Counted from the stretch's first letter, positions 10,030 through 20,911 are shown. The stretch: 64,000 bases of DNA from Bacteroidia bacterium (GCA_030426665.1 JAUHYD010000001.1:186001-250000), one strand, 5' to 3'. Notes: generated by a model from the sequence alone, not told the origin. Program-made: numbers and translations.

Positions 10030-13000
10030 TTAGCGCAACAATGTAACATTGCCTTTATGTTGCTCTGTCATTCCGTCTTTAAATACTGCTTCTATCAGAT
10101 AAATGTAAACACCAGACGGCTGTGGTTCCTTATTCATCGCACCGTCCCAACCTTGTCCATCAGTTGAAGATGTTTCATAAATCACCTGACCCCAACGGTT
10201 AAATATGCTCATCTTAAACCCAACAACACTTCTTGTAAGCAAAGTACGAGGGAAGAAGTAGTCATTAACCCCGTCTCCGTTTGGAGTAAACACGTTCGGT
10301 ACATCTACGTAACAGTCCTTAGCAACCAATACGGTATCTGTTGCGCTACAACCGTCTATTGTTACAGTAACCGCATAAGTACCGGGCTTTGTAACCAAGA
10401 GCTCAGAACCTTTGTCTTCTGTATTCCATTTCCACTTAGCTCTTGAAACAAAAGCGTTACGCTCATCTTTAAGAAGTATTGGAGCACTACCGGGACACAT
10501 TGCTGTATCAGGTCCTAAATAGAGACTTGGCACATCAATTACAGCAACATCAATAGACTCTTCTTTTTCAGGACAAGCTCTGAACTGTGCTTTAAAATTA
10601 ACAGTAAATGGTCCTGTACCGTCAAATGAGTGTATTACCGGGTTAACGTTATTCATGGCAAAGCCGTCTGTCATAGTCCACTCGTTTCCAACTTGTCCGC
10701 TTGTAGTATAAACTGCCGTCAGCGTAACAGATTGGCTACGACAAATAGCAGTTACATCTCCTGTGATATTTAATGACAACTCACTGTTAGAGTCAACTAC
10801 AATGGTTCTTGACATGGTATCGAAGCAATGAACACCTTTCGTAACATTGTGAGAAACCAACATTGTATTATACGTTCCCATGTTTGTGTACTGATGTACA
10901 GCATCAAGGGTTGTCGCTGAGTTTCCGTCAGAGAAATACCATGTATAATCGGCACCTGTACCAGTTGAGGCGTTTGTAAAGTTTACCGGATCTGTCTGGC
11001 AAATAAACTGTGTAGGATCCTGTGTAAAATCTGTGTTCAGATAATGGTCAACATTAAATGTAGTTATGAAACTATCCAGACATTTTGTATTAGTTGCAAA
11101 CAACTTGATAACGTAAGAAGACCCAACCGTATTAGTATATACATGTTGCGGATTAATTCCCGTAGAGGTTCCACCATCACCAAACTCCCAGGCATATGTT
11201 AGATCAGAAGCCGGCGTAGAACGGTTTGTAATCATAAGGGTATCTCCGTGACAACCATAGTTAATAAATGTATCAAACTGTGCGTCAATAGGAGGTGCAA
11301 CTAAATTCAGTACATCCAACAAGTTTGCCTGACACACACCGGCCGTTTTTACGTTAAAGGTTGTATATACACCGGCACACAGTCCGGGAATAGTAATACT
11401 GCTGTCGCCGCTAATATAGAACGAAGTCGGAGATACAGCACTTGCGTCCTTGGTATAAGTTACGGTATCCAACTGATCCGGATGCAATCCGTATAGTTTA
11501 ATGGAACCATCACAATACCCACACTTCGTGGGGTCTTCATATGTCACAGCACGTAGAGTAAATGGAGGGTCAATCAATCTATATGGTCCAATCGGGTCAG
11601 ACGTACAATATCCATAATGGACTACTATATTGGAATAAACACCGCCTCTTAAGTTTGGTATCGTCATTGTACCAGCCACAGATACAACACCAATTATCGG
11701 AGTTTGAGCAACGCCATCCCTATCATAAGTGATTGTATCAACACCACCAATGTTTAAATTTGACAGTGTTATAGACCCGTTGTCTTTTCCGCAGAAAGTC
11801 GGATAAGAGGTATCTGCCGTAGGCAACAACTTAGGAGGTGTTTCTACGAATGCAGAATCAATCAGCCCGCATTCTGTTGAAACAGAAGTGAATATATAGA
11901 AATAGTATTTACCGGGACCATATTCCTGTAAAGATGGTGTTGACGTAACTATTGTCGCAATAGTATCGGTTGGCGCTGTCAGCGCGGAATCAACCACTTT
12001 AATCGTCCAGGGCTCACCGGTCCCCCCGGGTATAATATTAATTCGTTCCTTGTTAATACAGTCGATGGCACTTGCCACGGTGTGTGTAATGGTAGGTACC
12101 GGATAAATGTTGAGTGTATAGGCAACGGTATTGTTACCATAAACCGGACAGGCATCATCTTTCAAATTAAGGAAGAAAGTATAAACACCGGGAGTCATTG
12201 TAGAAGCGTCTCCGGAGAATGTACACACGGGCGCATTGGTACCATTACCTACCACATTAAATGTGATTCCGGCCGGCAAACCGGTAGCAGTACAAATTAT
12301 GTGATAGGACGTATCATCTGGACGTGGGTACATTGTAATGGCAAACGCACCTTCATCACCACACACATGGAAGTCCTTAGGACCATCAGCAACAGCAACA
12401 CCACTCGCAAAACCAGTATCTGCCGAAGGCGCCTGAGTGAGACAAGTACGAACAAGAAATGTCATTTCCCGCTGCATCGTACCTACCAAAGTACCACCAC
12501 GATACTCGCTGACCGTATATACTACAATACTTCTTTGCAAAAAGTTTGGATCAAAACATACTTGTCCACTAACGGGATTAAAATTAAAGCTACCTGCCAC
12601 GCAACGAAGTGGTGTTGTTGCCGACACCGGCGTGCCAGGCCAAGCAGTTCCTGTATATGTTGCCGGACTTCCGATACCACAAGCACCAGCACCGGTATAA
12701 GTAGCCGGAACCAAATTAAAACGTAAGCTATCTCCCTCTGCATCTATCGCTCCGGGAGTGTAGCAAATCGGGGAGTTCAGACAGAAAAACGGCGTTGGTA
12801 CAACCGTAAGGTTTGGTGAACTATTGTCGTATATTGTATTGTTGAGCGTTGCTGTCAACTGCATAGATCCCACCCCGGCTAAATTGGTTATTGCCGCAGC
12901 ACGACCAGCTGAAGACGGACCATAGTTTGCGTTAAAAATGAAACGCCAGTCAGAAGAAGTATGCGGCAAAGTGTAGTTTCCCTGATAAACAAACTTCTTA

Positions 13001-13383
13001 ATTCCCGGAATCGGGTTAGTTGGGTCCAAGCACTGGGACAATATAAGTGAGTCCTCACATATTGGTGTAATTTCCACACCATGTGCAGTGGAAGCAACAG
13101 TATCGAAAGGAATACTTATCGGCATTCCCGGCAACAGGGTTGTCCCGTCGTAAATACATATCCGTGGCGCAGCAGTTGGAGCATCTAATGTAGCGAACGC
13201 TCCGGCGCTTGCCGGGCCGCAATCACCGTAGAGTACCACCGTGATACGGTAGGTAAGCCCTGTGATGTGCGTGTAGTAAATATCCCCTCCTACTATATGT
13301 GATGCGAAGGAAGAACCGGCACCAAACAACAAAGCTACGGCTAGTACAATGCTGCGAAAATATAATGGTAGTGCTCTTTTCAT
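10030..13383 (-). CDS. T9SS type B surface protein, paralogue with two 91-residue repeats
   Basis: This 1117-residue paralogue of the following gene on this strand has a signal peptide, an N-terminal domain starting SHIVGGDIYYTHITGLTYRIT, an Ig-like region, two copies of the 91-residue repeat (FCGKDNGSITL..., KCGYCDGSIKL...), two PKD domains (WEFGDGGTS, WYFSDGNS) and the type B sorting domain (FTPNGDGVNDYFFP ... GNVTLLR). The two repeats match the first and the last of the ten in the paralogue, not the middle ones. The terminator after it and the 155-bp gap suggest that the two genes are transcribed separately. Surface attachment is inferred from the sorting domain; binding partners are unknown. 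Confidence 0.9.
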   Translation of the reverse strand: MKRALPLYFRSIVLAVALLFGAGSSFASHIVGGDIYYTHITGLTYRITVVLYGDCGPASAGAFATLDAPTAAPRICIYDGTTLLPGMPISIPFDTVASTAHGVEITPICEDSLILSQCLDPTNPIPGIKKFVYQGNYTLPHTSSDWRFIFNANYGPSSAGRAAAITNLAGVGSMQLTATLNNTIYDNSSPNLTVVPTPFFCLNSPICYTPGAIDAEGDSLRFNLVPATYTGAGACGIGSPATYTGTAWPGTPVSATTPLRCVAGSFNFNPVSGQVCFDPNFLQRSIVVYTVSEYRGGTLVGTMQREMTFLVRTCLTQAPSADTGFASGVAVADGPKDFHVCGDEGAFAITMYPRPDDTSYHIICTATGLPAGITFNVVGNGTNAPVCTFSGDASTMTPGVYTFFLNLKDDACPVYGNNTVAYTLNIYPVPTITHTVASAIDCINKERINIIPGGTGEPWTIKVVDSALTAPTDTIATIVTSTPSLQEYGPGKYYFYIFTSVSTECGLIDSAFVETPPKLLPTADTSYPTFCGKDNGSITLSNLNIGGVDTITYDRDGVAQTPIIGVVSVAGTMTIPNLRGGVYSNIVVHYGYCTSDPIGPYRLIDPPFTLRAVTYEDPTKCGYCDGSIKLYGLHPDQLDTVTYTKDASAVSPTSFYISGDSSITIPGLCAGVYTTFNVKTAGVCQANLLDVLNLVAPPIDAQFDTFINYGCHGDTLMITNRSTPASDLTYAWEFGDGGTSTGINPQHVYTNTVGSSYVIKLFATNTKCLDSFITTFNVDHYLNTDFTQDPTQFICQTDPVNFTNASTGTGADYTWYFSDGNSATTLDAVHQYTNMGTYNTMLVSHNVTKGVHCFDTMSRTIVVDSNSELSLNITGDVTAICRSQSVTLTAVYTTSGQVGNEWTMTDGFAMNNVNPVIHSFDGTGPFTVNFKAQFRACPEKEESIDVAVIDVPSLYLGPDTAMCPGSAPILLKDERNAFVSRAKWKWNTEDKGSELLVTKPGTYAVTVTIDGCSATDTVLVAKDCYVDVPNVFTPNGDGVNDYFFPRTLLTRSVVGFKMSIFNRWGQVIYETSSTDGQGWDGAMNKEPQPSGVYIYLIEAVFKDGMTEQHKGNVTLLR

Positions 13384-13794
13384 AAATTTAAAAATTACAA
13401 TAAGGTTGTTAAAACTGAATTAGTGTTCCGTACTAATAGACAGCTTCAAAGATAAATTGGTTTGCTTTTGGTAAAAATAATCTCTTTTAATAGAATAAAA
13501 AATTATTCTACAATAATATCTTCTGATTTCATAGAACAAAATTATGCAATGCATATGTTATTAAACATTCAGAAGATAAATAATAACCTACGTGATTAAA
13601 GGTGATTTCTATCTGTAATAAATAGAAAACAATGCAGTATATCGACGCATTCAAAGAACACATTAAAATAAATAAAAATAAAATAACTTTTGATTGAAAA
13701 TATACTTACATTAAAGTTAACAGGTTAATTTCGGTATTTGTGGTGAATTTGGTAATTTCGCGGTATCATAAATTACACATAATAATAATTCAAC
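13384..13794. other. AT-rich divergent intergenic region
   Basis: This 411-bp gap separates the surface-protein pair from aconitase. It is strongly AT-rich and holds the -7 motif of the minus-strand gene at 13447-13454. For aconitase the best candidate is TAATTTCG at 13753-13760, one mismatch from consensus. No coding potential or stable structure was seen. Confidence 0.5.
13447..13454 (-). promoter_or_regulatory. -7 element for the 10030-13383 gene
   Basis: On the minus strand this reads TATCTTTG, an exact TAnnTTTG match, 63 bp before the start codon. No clear -33 partner is seen. Confidence 0.4.
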
Positions 13795-16065
13795 ATGGCA
13801 TTTGATCTTGATTTAATCCGTAAAGTATACGGACAGCTACCGGGCAAAGTATCAGCAGCGCGAACGTTATTGGGACGCTCACTCACACTTGCAGAAAAAG
13901 TTCTATACTCACATTCTTACGACACTCCCTCGAATGCATATGTTCGTGGTAAGGACTACGTAAATTTCACACCAGACCGCGTTGCAATGCAGGACGCAAC
14001 AGCACAAATGGCTCTTTTACAGTTCAGTACATGCGGTCGTGATCAGGTAGCAGTACCGAGTACTGTGCACTGCGACCACCTTATTCAGGCCAAAACCGGT
14101 GCCACCCAGGATCTTGCCACAGCCGTTGACGTAAACAAAGAAGTGTATGACTTTCTTTCGTCGATATCTAATAAATATGGCATTGGTTTCTGGCGTGCAG
14201 GTGCAGGAATCATCCATCAGGTAGTATTAGAAAATTATGCATTCCCCGGCGGAATGATGATTGGTACAGATAGCCATACACCGAACGCGGGTGGTTTAGG
14301 CATGATTGCAATCGGTGTTGGTGGAGCGGATGCCGTAGATGTGATGGCGGGATTGCCATGGGAGTTGAAAATGCCTAAACTAATAGGTGTAAAACTTACC
14401 GGTAAAATGAGTGGCTGGACATCTGCTAAAGATATAATTCTGAAAGTAGCAGGCATACTTACTGTAAAAGGCGGTACGGGTGCTATCGTAGAATATTTTG
14501 GAGAAGGTGCTGAATCATTGAGCTGCACCGGAAAGGCTACTATTTGTAACATGGGTGCCGAGATAGGAGCTACTTGCTCCATGTTTGCGTATGATGAAAA
14601 AATGGCTGAATACCTCCGTGGAACAAGCCGCGCCGACGTTGCAGACCTTGCAAACGGAGTAGCTGCAGACCTTCGTCCTGACCAGGATGTCTATGACAAT
14701 CCAGCCAACTACTATGACCAACTAATAGAAATAAACCTTGATGAACTGGAACCATATGTAAACGGTCCGTTTACTCCCGATCTGGCCACTCCTATCAGCG
14801 AAATGGCTAATGCTGTGAAAGAAAACGGATGGCCAAACGAAGTTGAAGTTGCACTTATCGGTTCGTGCACGAACTCTTCTTACGAAGACATCTCACGTTC
14901 TGCATTCATTGCAAAGAATGCAATGGGAAAAGGTTTGAAAGCAAAGAGCGAATTTACCATAACTCCCGGTTCTGAGATGGTACGATACACCATAGAGCGT
15001 GACGGATTCCTAAAAACATTTGACGAGATGGGCGGTGTAGTGCTGGCAAATGCCTGTGGACCGTGTATCGGACAATGGGCGCGCCACGTAAGCGACCCGA
15101 ACAAAAAGAATACAATTGTTACTTCATTCAACCGCAACTTTGCAAAGCGTAACGACGGACTGTCTTCTACTCACGCATTTGTAGCTTCTCCGGAAATTGT
15201 AACGGCTTATGCCCTTGCAGGAAGTTTGTCTTTCAACCCATTGAAGGATACACTGAAAAATGATAAAGGTGAAGATGTGATGCTGGACGAACCTCAAGGC
15301 TTCGAAATGCCACCTTTGGGTTTTGACGTAAAAGACCCGGGATATGACGCGCCAGCTAAAGACGGTTCTAACGTAGAAGTTGTTGTTAGCCCTACCAGCG
15401 AGCGTCTGCAGTTATTATCGCCTTTCCCGGCTTGGGACGGCCATGATTACAAAGGACTGAAACTACTTATCAAAGCTTTTGGTAAATGTACCACCGACCA
15501 TATATCAATGGCCGGGCCCTGGCTTAAGTTCCGTGGACACTTAGATAACATCTCGAACAATATGCTGATAGGTGCTATCAATGCCTACAACAATGAAACT
15601 AATAAAGTTAAAAATCAGTTGACCGGAGCATTTGATGCCGTACCTGCTGTTGCCCGGGCATACAAAGCTGCAAACATAGGTAGCATAGTGGTAGGAGACG
15701 AAAACTACGGAGAAGGCAGCAGCCGTGAGCACGCAGCAATGGAACCTCGCCACTTAGGTGTAAACGTGATATTGGTGAAGAGTTTTGCCCGTATCCACGA
15801 GACCAACCTGAAAAAACAAGGTATGCTGGCAATCACATTTGACAACAAAGCCGACTATGACAAAATACAACAGGACGACACTATTGATGTGGTAGGTCTG
15901 ACTACTTTTGCACCGGGCGTTCAGTTGACCGTAGTCCTTAACCATGCCGATGGCACTAAGGATGAGTTTAAAGTGAACCATACTTATAACGAACAGCAGA
16001 TTGAATGGTTCCGTAAAGGCGGCGCGCTGAACGTTATCAGAGCGGAGTTCGCTTCAAGGAAATAG
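13795..16065 (+). CDS. acn: Aconitate hydratase
   Basis: Aconitase interconverts citrate and isocitrate in the TCA cycle with a [4Fe-4S] cluster. The cluster ligands are seen as C358 ([10 protein letters not shown]) and C421/C424 ([10 protein letters not shown]), with the same 63 and 3 residue spacing as mitochondrial aconitase. Further hallmarks are [12 protein letters not shown] in the first half and [14 protein letters not shown] in the swivel domain. The 756-residue length fits the mitochondrial-type family common in Bacteroidota rather than the roughly 890-residue AcnA. It is a single gene with a strong terminator after it. Confidence 0.97.
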   Translation: MAFDLDLIRKVYGQLPGKVSAARTLLGRSLTLAEKVLYSHSYDTPSNAYVRGKDYVNFTPDRVAMQDATAQMALLQFSTCGRDQVAVPSTVHCDHLIQAKTGATQDLATAVDVNKEVYDFLSSISNKYGIGFWRAGAGIIHQVVLENYAFPGGMMIGTDSHTPNAGGLGMIAIGVGGADAVDVMAGLPWELKMPKLIGVKLTGKMSGWTSAKDIILKVAGILTVKGGTGAIVEYFGEGAESLSCTGKATICNMGAEIGATCSMFAYDEKMAEYLRGTSRADVADLANGVAADLRPDQDVYDNPANYYDQLIEINLDELEPYVNGPFTPDLATPISEMANAVKENGWPNEVEVALIGSCTNSSYEDISRSAFIAKNAMGKGLKAKSEFTITPGSEMVRYTIERDGFLKTFDEMGGVVLANACGPCIGQWARHVSDPNKKNTIVTSFNRNFAKRNDGLSSTHAFVASPEIVTAYALAGSLSFNPLKDTLKNDKGEDVMLDEPQGFEMPPLGFDVKDPGYDAPAKDGSNVEVVVSPTSERLQLLSPFPAWDGHDYKGLKLLIKAFGKCTTDHISMAGPWLKFRGHLDNISNNMLIGAINAYNNETNKVKNQLTGAFDAVPAVARAYKAANIGSIVVGDENYGEGSSREHAAMEPRHLGVNVILVKSFARIHETNLKKQGMLAITFDNKADYDKIQQDDTIDVVGLTTFAPGVQLTVVLNHADGTKDEFKVNHTYNEQQIEWFRKGGALNVIRAEFASRK

Positions 16066-16090
16066 GTTGCTAAAAGCACAAAACACAACC

Positions 16091-16125
16091 AAAACGGCCT
16101 GTCTTCGGACAGGCTGTTTTGTTAT
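16091..16125 (+). terminator. Terminator after aconitase
   Basis: A 13-bp stem with one G-T wobble (AAAACGGCCTGTC / GACAGGCTGTTTT) and a TTCG tetraloop begins 25 bp after the stop codon. The 3' arm ends in TTTTGTT. Confidence 0.9.
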
Positions 16126-16232
16126 TCGGCAAATAAAAAACTATCAATATCCGAATGTGCGCACTCGCAATGATTTTTTTTATTGTCGTAGTATTTCTCT
16201 AATTTCATCACTTACTTAAAGGACGATTAAAC

Positions 16233-19200
16233 ATGAGGAAGATATTTACATGTTTTGTAGCATCGGTATTGGCTACCGGAGCGATGAATACTTATGCACA
16301 AAGGCTTATAACAACGCGGCAACCTTTCACCAGGGTTATAAACACGACGCAAACGCCGACATCAAATAGTCAAACAAAAGCAGACAAGTCGCTTTGGACG
16401 TATGTAGCTCCGGAAGATGAGGAATCTAAAAACCTTGTACGTAACCCACCAACCCAATATTCTGTTTATCGTTTAAATATTGCGGCACTAAAAACGCACC
16501 TCTGGGATGTCTCAACCAACCCTGCGAATGCGGTTGTGGTGGCATTACCAATGGCCGACGGGAGTTTCCGTGACTTTAAGGTTTGGCAAGCACCTATGAT
16601 GCCGCCAACACTTGCCAGCAAATTCCCTGACATAAAAACCTATTCGGCAGAGGCTGTCAATGACGCACGGGTTACGGCCAAGTTGGACTTCACTCTGTAC
16701 GGGTTTCACTCTGTAGTATTTGATGGCAACAAGCTGTGTTTTATTGACCCACATGATATTTATACTGATGCTGTATATATTATACATGACAGAGCATATG
16801 ATAACAGTGCCTTTCATAACAGAATGAAGTGTGAAGTAAGCGACCATAATACTCTGGCGCCAACAAACGGAGCGTCAGAGATGTTCCCAAATAACCTTCC
16901 GGGCATAGATTTGGGTCATTTACGCCTTCCGTCAACAGAGAGTAATTCCACACCGGCTTCAGCGGGAGGATTCCTGCCTTCTGACAACTATGACGCTACT
17001 CCTGCAGCAATTACTTCGAACGGAACAATACTTCGCACCTACCGTATCGCGCTATCTGCAAACAACCAATATTGTACAGCTGTTACAGCACCTGCGGCAC
17101 CTACTATTCCAACCGCATTCAGCGCAATGACTACGTCAATGAATCGAGTAAATGGGGTATATAATCGAGAATTATCAGTACAATTAAACTTTTGTATTAA
17201 TGAAGATCAGTTGATTTGGCCAACCGCAACCGGCAGTGTAAATGGCCCGGACCCGTTTGATGCCATCAACACAAGTGGCCCGGCATGTATCGACCAAAAC
17301 CAAATCACCTGCGATGCCCGGATAGGAACTGCTAACTATGATGTAGGTCATGTATTCACAACCGGCGGTGGCGGATTGGCTTCCGTAGCCGGAATTTGCA
17401 ATAGCGGTAGAAAAGCAAAAGGAGTGACCGGTTCCGGCGCGCCATATGGAGACAATTTTGACATCGATTATGTGTGTCATGAATTGGGCCATCAATTTGG
17501 GTCAAGTCATACCTTTAATAACAATGGTGATGGCGCATGCAGTGGCAATGCATCCTCTACACACGCATATGAACCTGGAAGTGGAGCTACGATTATGGAC
17601 TATGCGGGCATATGCTCTCCTGATAATTTACAACCCCATAGTGACCCGTACTTTAGTTTCAATAGTTTGGAGCAAATTCAGGCGCACATTTCGGGTAGCG
17701 GCGGCGGATGTGCCGTGACAGCATCTACAGGACATGCGGTGGCAACTGTCAGTGGTTTTACAGCTTCTTACAATATCCCTTATAAAACACCCTTTGAGCT
17801 AACCAGTCCAACGGCAGTAACTGGTGGAATGGACACCGCAGTTACTTATGGCTGGTGTCAACAAAACCTTGGAGACTTTGGCCTGAGACTTGCGGCAACA
17901 CATGTACATGGTCCCATTTTCCGCAGCTACCAACCTGTTTACGGGGAAACCCGAGTATTCCCGTCCCTTCCTACAATATTGGCCGGTGGTCTTACTAACT
18001 CGGGTGAGAAAGCACCTGACACTACCCGCTACCTAACTTTCAAACCCGTGATACGCAACATCTTTGCAGGGAATGGGTGTTTTACAATACCTGACGACAC
18101 GATACATATAAACGCTTATTCTACCGGCTCCGGGAATGGCTATGAAGGATTTGTTGTTACGAGCCAGAGCAGTGCGACAACCTACTTCGGCGGTTCTACA
18201 CAAACTGTTACATGGAACGTAGTGGGAACAAATGCTGCTCCGGTAAGTGCTACCAATGTTGACATCTTCATGTCTGTTGACGGAGGACTTACATGGCCAT
18301 TTACAGTGGGAACCTTCCCTAATACCGGTTCAGCTAGTGTGACAATACCCGACCCGGGAACAACATCGACAACATGTAGAATTAAGGTAAAAGGTAGCGG
18401 CAACGTTTTCTTTAATATCAACGGAGCTAACTTCACTGTAAACCCCGGCGTAACTACCGCACCTATTACGGGTACACTTACCGTCTGCACAGGAGCTACA
18501 ACCGCACTTAGTGATGCAACAACGGGAGGCACATGGAGTAGCAGTACACCTGCCGTAGGAACGATTAGCGCATCCGGAGTCGTAACAGGCATCACTACAG
18601 GAACAACGACTATCAGTTACACAGCTCCATCCGGCACTGCTACTGCTGTGGTGACGGTAAATACCACACCAACACCTGCAGCAATAACAGGTAGCTCCGC
18701 AGTATGTGTCGGGTTTACAAGCACCTTAAGTGATGCAACTCCCGGCGGCACATGGAGCAGTAGTAGCGCCTCTGTAGCGACCGTGAGTACATCGGGTGTT
18801 GTTTCCGGAGTATCAGCAGGTACCGCGAATATCACATACACTGTAACGAACGCGTGCGGTAGTGGCATTGCAACTAAAGCAATGACAGTAAGTGCAGCAA
18901 CAGCCGTTGCCGGAATTACAGGGACTCTTACGGTTTGCAATGGAGCAACTACTACGCTATCAAACGCAACCCCTTCGGGTACCTGGAGCAGCAGCAATAC
19001 AGCTGTAGCCACTGTCAGTGCGTCTGGTGTTGTATCAGGTGTTTCAGCAGGCACCACTACAATCAGCTATAACGTCACAAACCCATCGGGCTGTATATCC
19101 TCGGCATCATCTGTTGTAACGGTCAACGCAACTCCAACAGCAACAACAACCCCAACGGGTCCAGTAGTTATTTGCACCTCTGCAAGTATCACCATAAATG

Positions 19201-20477
19201 CTTCTCCGACTACCGCGGGACTTACCTACCAGTGGCAGGATGGAGGCACAGACATTCCAGGTGCTACGAGCAGCTCCTACACAACGAGCGTGGCGGGCAG
19301 CTATCGCGTCGTTATTACTAATACTTCGGGCTGCTCGGGAACGTCACCACTGGTGGCAGTTACCGTGAGTGGCTCTGCTGTTGTGGTTCCCGACGTTACT
19401 GTTTCTGCATCACCGGGTACAACAGTTTGCTCGACTATCGGCACTGTGAGCTACACAGCTATACCAGTAAACGGAGGACCGTCTCCTTCGTACGAATGGT
19501 TTGTAAACGGCACACCTGTCGGAGGACCGGGAGTAACATTCTCTTATACACCCGCAAATGGTGACATAGTAAAATGTAACCTGACCAGCAGCCTTGCATG
19601 CGCTGTTCCGGCAACCGTTAGCGATAGTGTAACTATGACTGTTAATCCGGCAGTTACGCCCGATGTACTGATCACACCGTCGCCAAATGACACCGTTTGT
19701 ATCGGGCAATCTGTGACTTACATTGCTACACCAATTAATGGTGGTTCATCTCCAACGTACCAATGGACTGAAAACGGGATAAACGTAGCGACGGGTTTGT
19801 CGTACACAACTATTCCGACAAACGGAGATATCATCTTCTGTGCTATGACCGGTGCAGCTGCATGTGCAACGGCAACAGGTGCTACCAGCGCTCCTCTCGT
19901 AATGACGGTACAATCTCCTGTGGCGAACACGGTATCCATTAGCGCTAGTTCGCCATCTATCTCTGCCGGCGAAAGTGTAACATTTGTAGCTGTGGCACTC
20001 AATGCCGGTTCGTCGGCTACCTACGAATGGTTTATAGATGGTTCGCCTGTGCCGGGTGCTACGAATGTGACCTATACGACAAGTGACATAACAAATGGTC
20101 AGGTCGTGCATTGCAAAGTAACGAGCAGCCTACCTTGCGTAACTCCGCGTATCGCACTCAGTCCGGGCTTCACTATGATGGTAACAACCGGTCTATGGGA
20201 AGTAACTAAAAACGGAAACTCGTTTACGGTTAACCCAAACCCGAATAGCGGTTCATTTTCAATTAGCGGCAAACTGGCTTCAGTACTGCAATCGGACGTG
20301 CATGTCTCTGTGATTAATGTTATCGGACAAACAGTGTATGATGGAAGCGCAATCGTGAAAAACGGTTTGCTCAGAGAGCAAATTTCACTTCCCCCCGGCA
20401 CACCAACCGGAACTTACCTGCTAACGGTTACGTCAGATGGCGAACAGGCAATTTTCCGAATGGTAGTAGAGAATTAG
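16233..20477 (+). CDS. Secreted M12-type zinc metalloprotease with Ig-like repeats, T9SS type A
   Basis: A signal peptide (about residues 1-22, ending NTYAQ) precedes a propeptide-like region. A metzincin peptidase domain follows, with HELGHQFGSSH (H416, E417, H420, H426; HExxHxxGxxH) and a Met-turn IMDYAGIC about 35 residues later, as in reprolysin-like M12B peptidases. Next come three BIG2-like domains (TWSSS..VATVS.SGVVSGVSAGT..I.Y), several Ig-like modules of about 95 residues (PVNGG.SP.YEWFVNG), and a type A sorting domain (VNPNPNSGSFSI ... VIGQTVYDG ... GTYLLTV). It is predicted to be an exported, surface-bound or released protease; the substrate is unknown. The Ig-like modules resemble those of the 53704-57441 protein. 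Length is 1414 residues. Confidence 0.93.
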   Translation: MRKIFTCFVASVLATGAMNTYAQRLITTRQPFTRVINTTQTPTSNSQTKADKSLWTYVAPEDEESKNLVRNPPTQYSVYRLNIAALKTHLWDVSTNPANAVVVALPMADGSFRDFKVWQAPMMPPTLASKFPDIKTYSAEAVNDARVTAKLDFTLYGFHSVVFDGNKLCFIDPHDIYTDAVYIIHDRAYDNSAFHNRMKCEVSDHNTLAPTNGASEMFPNNLPGIDLGHLRLPSTESNSTPASAGGFLPSDNYDATPAAITSNGTILRTYRIALSANNQYCTAVTAPAAPTIPTAFSAMTTSMNRVNGVYNRELSVQLNFCINEDQLIWPTATGSVNGPDPFDAINTSGPACIDQNQITCDARIGTANYDVGHVFTTGGGGLASVAGICNSGRKAKGVTGSGAPYGDNFDIDYVCHELGHQFGSSHTFNNNGDGACSGNASSTHAYEPGSGATIMDYAGICSPDNLQPHSDPYFSFNSLEQIQAHISGSGGGCAVTASTGHAVATVSGFTASYNIPYKTPFELTSPTAVTGGMDTAVTYGWCQQNLGDFGLRLAATHVHGPIFRSYQPVYGETRVFPSLPTILAGGLTNSGEKAPDTTRYLTFKPVIRNIFAGNGCFTIPDDTIHINAYSTGSGNGYEGFVVTSQSSATTYFGGSTQTVTWNVVGTNAAPVSATNVDIFMSVDGGLTWPFTVGTFPNTGSASVTIPDPGTTSTTCRIKVKGSGNVFFNINGANFTVNPGVTTAPITGTLTVCTGATTALSDATTGGTWSSSTPAVGTISASGVVTGITTGTTTISYTAPSGTATAVVTVNTTPTPAAITGSSAVCVGFTSTLSDATPGGTWSSSSASVATVSTSGVVSGVSAGTANITYTVTNACGSGIATKAMTVSAATAVAGITGTLTVCNGATTTLSNATPSGTWSSSNTAVATVSASGVVSGVSAGTTTISYNVTNPSGCISSASSVVTVNATPTATTTPTGPVVICTSASITINASPTTAGLTYQWQDGGTDIPGATSSSYTTSVAGSYRVVITNTSGCSGTSPLVAVTVSGSAVVVPDVTVSASPGTTVCSTIGTVSYTAIPVNGGPSPSYEWFVNGTPVGGPGVTFSYTPANGDIVKCNLTSSLACAVPATVSDSVTMTVNPAVTPDVLITPSPNDTVCIGQSVTYIATPINGGSSPTYQWTENGINVATGLSYTTIPTNGDIIFCAMTGAAACATATGATSAPLVMTVQSPVANTVSISASSPSISAGESVTFVAVALNAGSSATYEWFIDGSPVPGATNVTYTTSDITNGQVVHCKVTSSLPCVTPRIALSPGFTMMVTTGLWEVTKNGNSFTVNPNPNSGSFSISGKLASVLQSDVHVSVINVIGQTVYDGSAIVKNGLLREQISLPPGTPTGTYLLTVTSDGEQAIFRMVVEN

Positions 20478-20496
20478 CACGGTTGAATACAATTAT

Positions 20497-20534
20497 AAAA
20501 CGGGCTGTCTTATTAAATCCAGACAGCCCGTTTT
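20497..20534 (+). terminator. Terminator after the metalloprotease
   Basis: A perfect 14-bp stem AAAACGGGCTGTCT / AGACAGCCCGTTTT with a 10-nt loop lies 20 bp after the stop. The sequence is symmetric enough to work on both strands. Confidence 0.9.
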
Positions 20535-20583
20535 ATTAGAAGAAATATCCGTATTGTCCTTTTGTTAAATACATACCCGACTG

Positions 20584-20613
20584 TTGTAGTTTTAAAAAAA
20601 AAATGTAAATTTG
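20584..20613 (+). promoter_or_regulatory. Cold-shock gene promoter
   Basis: A -33 TTG (20584-20586), a 19-bp spacer and a perfect -7 TAAATTTG (20606-20613) make this a near-ideal Bacteroidota promoter. The predicted start near 20619-20621 leaves a 5' leader of only about 20 nt, far shorter than the thermosensor leader of E. coli cspA. Ten consecutive A fill the spacer. Confidence 0.75.
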
Positions 20614-20641
20614 ATTATTATTAATTTTTTATTTTTTTACA

Positions 20642-20833
20642 ATGCAAGAAGGTACAGTAAAATTCTTCAATGAAACTAAGGGATTTGGTTTCATTACGCC
20701 GGCGAACGGCGGACAGGACATCTTCGTTCACGTATCAGGTCTTAAGGATCAGATTCGTGAGAATGACAGAGTGTCTTTCGAAGTGCAAGATGGTAAGAAA
20801 GGCTTAAATGCAGTTGACGTTAGAGTTATCTAA
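20642..20833 (+). CDS. Cold-shock domain protein
   Basis: This 63-residue single OB-fold RNA chaperone has both nucleic-acid motifs: RNP1 KGFGFI and RNP2 DIFVHVS. It binds single-stranded RNA/DNA and helps melt RNA structure, either at low temperature or constitutively. The small size and start MQEGTVKFFNETKGFG are typical for Bacteroidota CspA/CspC-type proteins. It has its own promoter and terminator, so it is a monocistron. Confidence 0.96.
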   Translation: MQEGTVKFFNETKGFGFITPANGGQDIFVHVSGLKDQIRENDRVSFEVQDGKKGLNAVDVRVI

Positions 20834-20861
20834 TTAGCTACATTGCTTCGCATATCATTCC

Positions 20862-20890
20862 AAGACGTGTACTTCACGTCTTTTTTTTTG
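20862..20890 (+). terminator. Terminator after the cold-shock gene
   Basis: An 8-bp stem AAGACGTG / CACGTCTT with loop TACTT is followed by a run of T into 20889. Confidence 0.92.
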
Positions 20891-20911
20891 CCCTTAATTT
20901 TGCATTGAATT

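Noticed and set aside
13753-13760. TAATTTCG as aconitase -7 element
   Set aside because: One mismatch, and the nearest upstream TTTG is only 12 bp away; kept only as a remark in the intergenic entry.
18182-19057. Long minus-strand frames within the metalloprotease repeats
   Set aside because: They are antisense shadows of the low-complexity Thr/Val/Ala repeats; no start context or family features.
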